From Cryptomeria japonica (taxonomy: Eukaryota > Streptophyta > Pinopsida > Cupressales > Cupressaceae), in the NCBI RefSeq assembly GCF_030272615.1, contig NC_081413.1, forward strand, positions 160,700,849 to 160,764,848: a stretch of DNA of 64,000 bases. Reading direction: 5' to 3'. The position numbers and the translations under genes were made by a program. The notes under the pieces are model-generated. The model saw only the letters and a program-made list of their open reading frames with translations. It did not search any database and was not told the DNA's origin. Positions within the stretch are counted from its first letter, which is position 1. Every line of letters starts with the position of its first letter. Of the stretch, positions 62,538-64,000 are shown piece by piece.

Positions 62538-63036
62538 TTAACTGAAACTTTTCAAAATAGGAAGTATGTGAAGTGCAGATTTCTTTTCCTTTCTATAGTA
62601 ACCTTTTCACCTAATAAGGAACAAATAATTATCTAAACAATACTTTGAGGAATACCTGGAGTAAATTTATTGCTTCTGTCCACTTCACCTCTGACTAAAA
62701 ATTTGAAGAGCACCTCCAAATCTTAGGTTTGTTCTTACAAAGTCGCCACCTCCCTGAGGAGGAATAAAATTTCAACCACTGATCTTCACTTTGAAACACT
62801 TTCATATTTTTGGGTCTCACACAACAGAGTCACATAATATATTTTTTTTTTTAAATTTCAGCAGCAAAATTTCTAGGACACACACTTTCAAATCTGAAAA
62901 CAACTTTTAGATTCATAAACTTCTAAGACTCTTCCCCAAATGACTTTGGCTAGACTCATGGGTTTGACTGCAATCAACAAGGTGAATACAACTTCTCTCA
63001 ACCTTACTACAAAATGCAATTACAGGACACTGTTAC
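62538..63036 (-). other. Leader between primer site and acidic ORF
   Basis: About 0.5 kb without a supported frame. It contains an AT-run (62839-62855). Confidence 0.5.
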
Positions 63037-63054
63037 TCCCCAGCAGAGTCACCA
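63037..63054 (-). other. Primer binding site of the minus-strand element
   Basis: The minus strand reads TGGTGACTCTGCTGGGGA, close to the TGGCGACTCTGCTGGGGA placed after the 5' LTR in many plant Ty3 elements (from memory, a tRNA-Arg type). A 7-bp spacer separates it from the LTR at 63062. Confidence 0.75.
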
Positions 63055-63061
63055 TTTTTGT

Positions 63062-64000
63062 TGTTCTCAAAAATAAGCAAACCAAGTTCACCTGCAATCT
63101 ATGTATGAAATAGACAACTTCATACAATGAAGAACTTCGGGACTTGGACAACATAACAAGGATTTGAATCCTTCTACTCTTCAGGCTCTGCAAAACCTAG
63201 GTGGGTGTACCTTTGATGCATTGAATCAAATTCATTACCCACATATGGTAGCATCAATAAAAATAGATAGATCTCATAAGGCTTGACAACTAGGAGGTTA
63301 TTGCAGATGGGTTATATCTACATTGACATCTTGACTAAGTTGAAACATAAGATAGGTGGAACAAACTAAAACTACAAACATAAAAGAAAAAGGATATTTG
63401 ATTTCTTAGAAATCTCAGAGAATCCCTTGAATCTGCAAGACCAGTGCCTTATCCAAGGGCATGGAGTCATACATCAAACTGCAAATGAAAAACCTCTATT
63501 GCAAATCCATCTTCATCATTAAATATTCCTACATTAATGCCTTGCATAAATGCATTACTTAGCTCATCCATGAAATCATCAGTTCTTGAATACATATTCT
63601 ATTATTTATGATTGATTACTTAGTTTAAATTCTTCCTTGAAGAATACCCACAAACAATCACAACAATCTCCTTGAGATGACAAATTTCAGCCTCCATGAG
63701 GATCTAATTTGTAACAAAGAAATATACATCTAGAGACAAGTTTGTGTGAATTTACGCATGCCTTACATACATATAAGCCTGCAACTAGAAACACGTACAG
63801 CAAGAAGATATACTCCATTACTTCAAAGAAGACATTAGACTATACAAACTCTAGAAGAAAAACTCAGAGCTGGAAACATAGAATATGGAGCCCGACTCAC
63901 AAAAAATTCTTGAACCCCCCAAAATGAGAAGATCTCTGAATAAGAAGGAAGAGAGGAATTTCAAATTTCATCTCTGACAAAGACAACTGCCAAATCTTCT
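63062..64000 (-). repeat. 5' LTR of the minus-strand element, cut by the window end
   Basis: Homologous to 43382 onward. Compared with the left copy it has about 14 extra bases near 63530 (TACATTAATGCC). Confidence 0.85.

Larger units (their letters stand above)
43382..64000 (-). mobile_element. Minus-strand element with ~2.5-kb LTRs and a short interior, split by the Tat-type element
   Basis: TGTTCTAAAAAATGAGC at 43382 recurs as TGTTCTCAAAAATAAGC at 63062, and the two copies align to the end of the window. A primer site on the minus strand (63037-63054) puts the 5' LTR on the right. The left LTR is 43382-45110 plus 59922-60658, interrupted by the Tat-type element. The interior, 60659-63061, is 2.4 kb and encodes one acidic ORF and no pol. 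It is thus non-autonomous, LARD-like in layout. The end of the right LTR lies outside the window. Confidence 0.75.

Noticed and set aside
1-64000. CRISPR array, rRNA or tRNA genes
   Set aside because: The repeats are degenerate and without spacers of constant length; I saw no tRNA cloverleaf or rRNA signature. The tRNA-like matches are primer sites.

Overview
The window is nuclear DNA of a seed plant with a large, repeat-packed genome. It is AT-rich and almost wholly made of LTR retrotransposons nested in one another. The plant primer site TGGTATCAGAGC appears five times (one copy with a mismatch), and Ty1/copia-type, Ty3/chromovirus-type and Ty3/Tat-type proteins are recognisable. A gymnosperm is my guess from the size and density of old, decayed elements; the sequence does not prove it. 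I see no intact host gene, rRNA, tRNA or CRISPR array. Every protein reading is broken by stops or frameshifts.

Layout. 1-3319: 3' end and long LTR of a plus-strand non-autonomous element, inserted in a minus-strand relative (3320 to about 8850) that keeps a gag-like ORF1, a second ORF of unknown function and a primer site. About 8900-10722: an older decayed minus-strand ORF; behind it (11.3-12.0 kb) lies a tandem array whose units each form a different hairpin. 12.0-18.1 kb: unassigned AT-rich DNA. 18070-21410: an old LTR split by a short TRIM-like element (18470-20551) with 875-bp LTRs and a 333-bp interior. 21411-31830: a LARD-like element with a 4.0-kb left LTR, a 4-kb non-coding interior and a truncated right LTR. 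32598-39223: a minus-strand chromovirus-type element (gag, protease, RT, RNase H, integrase, chromodomain), its gag split by a related solo LTR (37723-38809) and its 5' end cut off.

39224-64000 is a nest at least three deep. A copia-type element (LTR 39224-41807, then gag) is interrupted at 43382 by a minus-strand element with LTRs of about 2.5 kb and a short interior carrying a 534-codon acidic ORF. The left LTR of that element is in turn split by a complete 14.8-kb Tat-lineage element (45111-59916) with a perfect GGGCC target duplication, a dual RNase H and a long leader.

Order of events from the nesting: the Tat insertion and the TRIM insertion each postdate their host LTRs; the copia-type LTR postdates the chromovirus it abuts. 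The most interesting signals are the hairpin arrays whose stems differ in sequence but stay self-complementary, the acidic ORF whose internal stops are all TAA or TAG, and the second ORF of the non-autonomous family.
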